Of a DNA stretch of 5,681 nt, positions 5,223 through 5,681 are shown one piece after another. Source of the DNA: Chloroflexota bacterium. GTDB lineage: Bacteria > Chloroflexota > Dehalococcoidia > Lucifugimonadales > Australimonadaceae. How positions within the stretch are numbered: the stretch's first letter is position 1; every line of letters starts with the position of its first letter. The translations under genes were made by a program, and so were the position numbers. Where the stretch lies: assembly GCA_028875085.1 (NCBI GenBank), contig JAPPFU010000135.1, positions 1 to 5,681 of the forward strand, read 5' to 3'. The notes under the pieces were generated by a model. The model was given only the letters and a program-made list of their open reading frames with translations. It was not told the origin of the DNA and searched no databases.

Positions 5223-5681
5223 ATGGCCACCCTTCGCAAAGCCCCCGTCCCCTACGATCACCTCGCCGTCGAGCAGAAGTGGCAGCGGCGTTGGGAGGCG
5301 GACGGCCTCTACCGCACGCCGGACGACGACCCGCGCCCCAAGTGGTATGCGCTGACGATGTTCCCCTACCCGTCCGGCGACCTGCACATCGGCCACTGGT
5401 TCATGTACTCGGCGCCGGACGCCTACGCGCGCTACATGCGGATGCGCGGCTACAACGTGCTGTTTCCGATGGGGTTCGACGCGTTCGGGCTGCCGGCGGA
5501 GAACGCGGCCATCCGCAACCAGACGCCGCCAGGGGAGTGGACATACGCCAACATCGAGCGGATGCGCCGCCAATTCCGCTCGATGGGCACGGTGATCGAC
5601 TGGGAGCGGGAGATCGTCACCTGCGACCCTTCGTACTACCGCTGGAACCAGTGGCTCTTCCTCAAGTTGTACGAGGCGGGG
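5223..5681 (+). CDS. leuS: Leucyl-tRNA synthetase, N-terminal part (3' partial)
   Basis: This class I synthetase charges tRNA-Leu with leucine in the cytosol. The 153 visible residues hold the start of the catalytic Rossmann domain: YDHLAVEQKWQRRWEADGLY at 11-30, then KWYALTMFPYPSGDLHIGHW with the HIGH signature at 55-58, YMRMRGYNVLFPMGFDAFGLPAENAAI at 71-97, and IDWEREIVTCDPSYYRWNQWLFLKLYEAG at the window edge. These are typical bacterial LeuS motifs. The KMSKS loop, editing domain and anticodon domains lie beyond the window. ATG 5223 is followed by a typical short lead (MATLRKAPVPYDH). No Shine-Dalgarno is obvious, and no in-frame alternative start fits better. The gene is separated from crcB by 75 nt. 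Confidence 0.97.
   Translation, partial: MATLRKAPVPYDHLAVEQKWQRRWEADGLYRTPDDDPRPKWYALTMFPYPSGDLHIGHWFMYSAPDAYARYMRMRGYNVLFPMGFDAFGLPAENAAIRNQTPPGEWTYANIERMRRQFRSMGTVIDWEREIVTCDPSYYRWNQWLFLKLYEAG

Noticed and set aside
1..5681. CRISPR array, tRNA, rRNA, insertion sequence or attachment site
   Set aside because: No regularly spaced short repeats, cloverleaf ends, transposase motifs or terminal inverted repeats were seen. The only clear repeat is the coding duplication in the loader gene.

Overview
The window is a gene-dense, GC-rich chromosomal segment with every recognisable gene on the + strand. A replication-initiation gene cluster next to rplI, a DnaD/DnaB_2-domain protein paired with a DnaB-type helicase and a DnaI/DnaC-type loader, and strong G/C bias at third codon positions together suggest a high-GC bacterium in which the DnaD domain is vertically inherited. 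Chloroflexota, for example Dehalococcoidia-like lineages, is my best guess. It is an inference from gene content and protein style, not something the sequence proves.

Layout: (1) positions 3-158 are the 3' end of a gene whose product looks like the C-terminus of phosphoribosylformylglycinamidine synthase (PurL). (2) 159-404 is non-coding and holds a GC hairpin right after the stop codon and the ribosome binding site of the next gene. (3) 405-4379 is a compact replication block: ribosomal protein L9 (rplI) with a long acidic tail, replicative helicase DnaB, a DnaD-domain primosome protein starting at a GTG, and a helicase-loader ATPase that overlaps it by 65 nt. (4) 4372-5147 adds a small HIT-family protein and the fluoride channel CrcB, joined by 8-nt and 4-nt start/stop overlaps. 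(5) After a 75-nt gap, leucyl-tRNA synthetase (leuS) begins at 5223 and runs off the window.

The genes from rplI to crcB are spaced at +15, +2, -65, -8 and -4 nt, so they look like one transcription unit with coupled translation. The helicase, the DnaD-like protein and the loader plausibly act together to load DnaB at origins or restart sites. L9, HIT, CrcB and LeuS have no obvious shared pathway with them.

The most unusual feature is the loader. It carries a DnaI-like zinc-binding N-terminus followed by two complete, collinear AAA+ domains in one polypeptide. These arose by an ungapped tandem duplication with a period of exactly 185 codons (555 nt). Over a 110-residue core I count 69 identical positions, including a 33-nt perfect DNA repeat. 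Domain 1 has lost the polar residue at sensor I while keeping Walker A, Walker B and the SRL arginine. This suggests an internally asymmetric double-ATPase loader. The remaining genes look ordinary, and I see no mobile element, CRISPR array or RNA gene.
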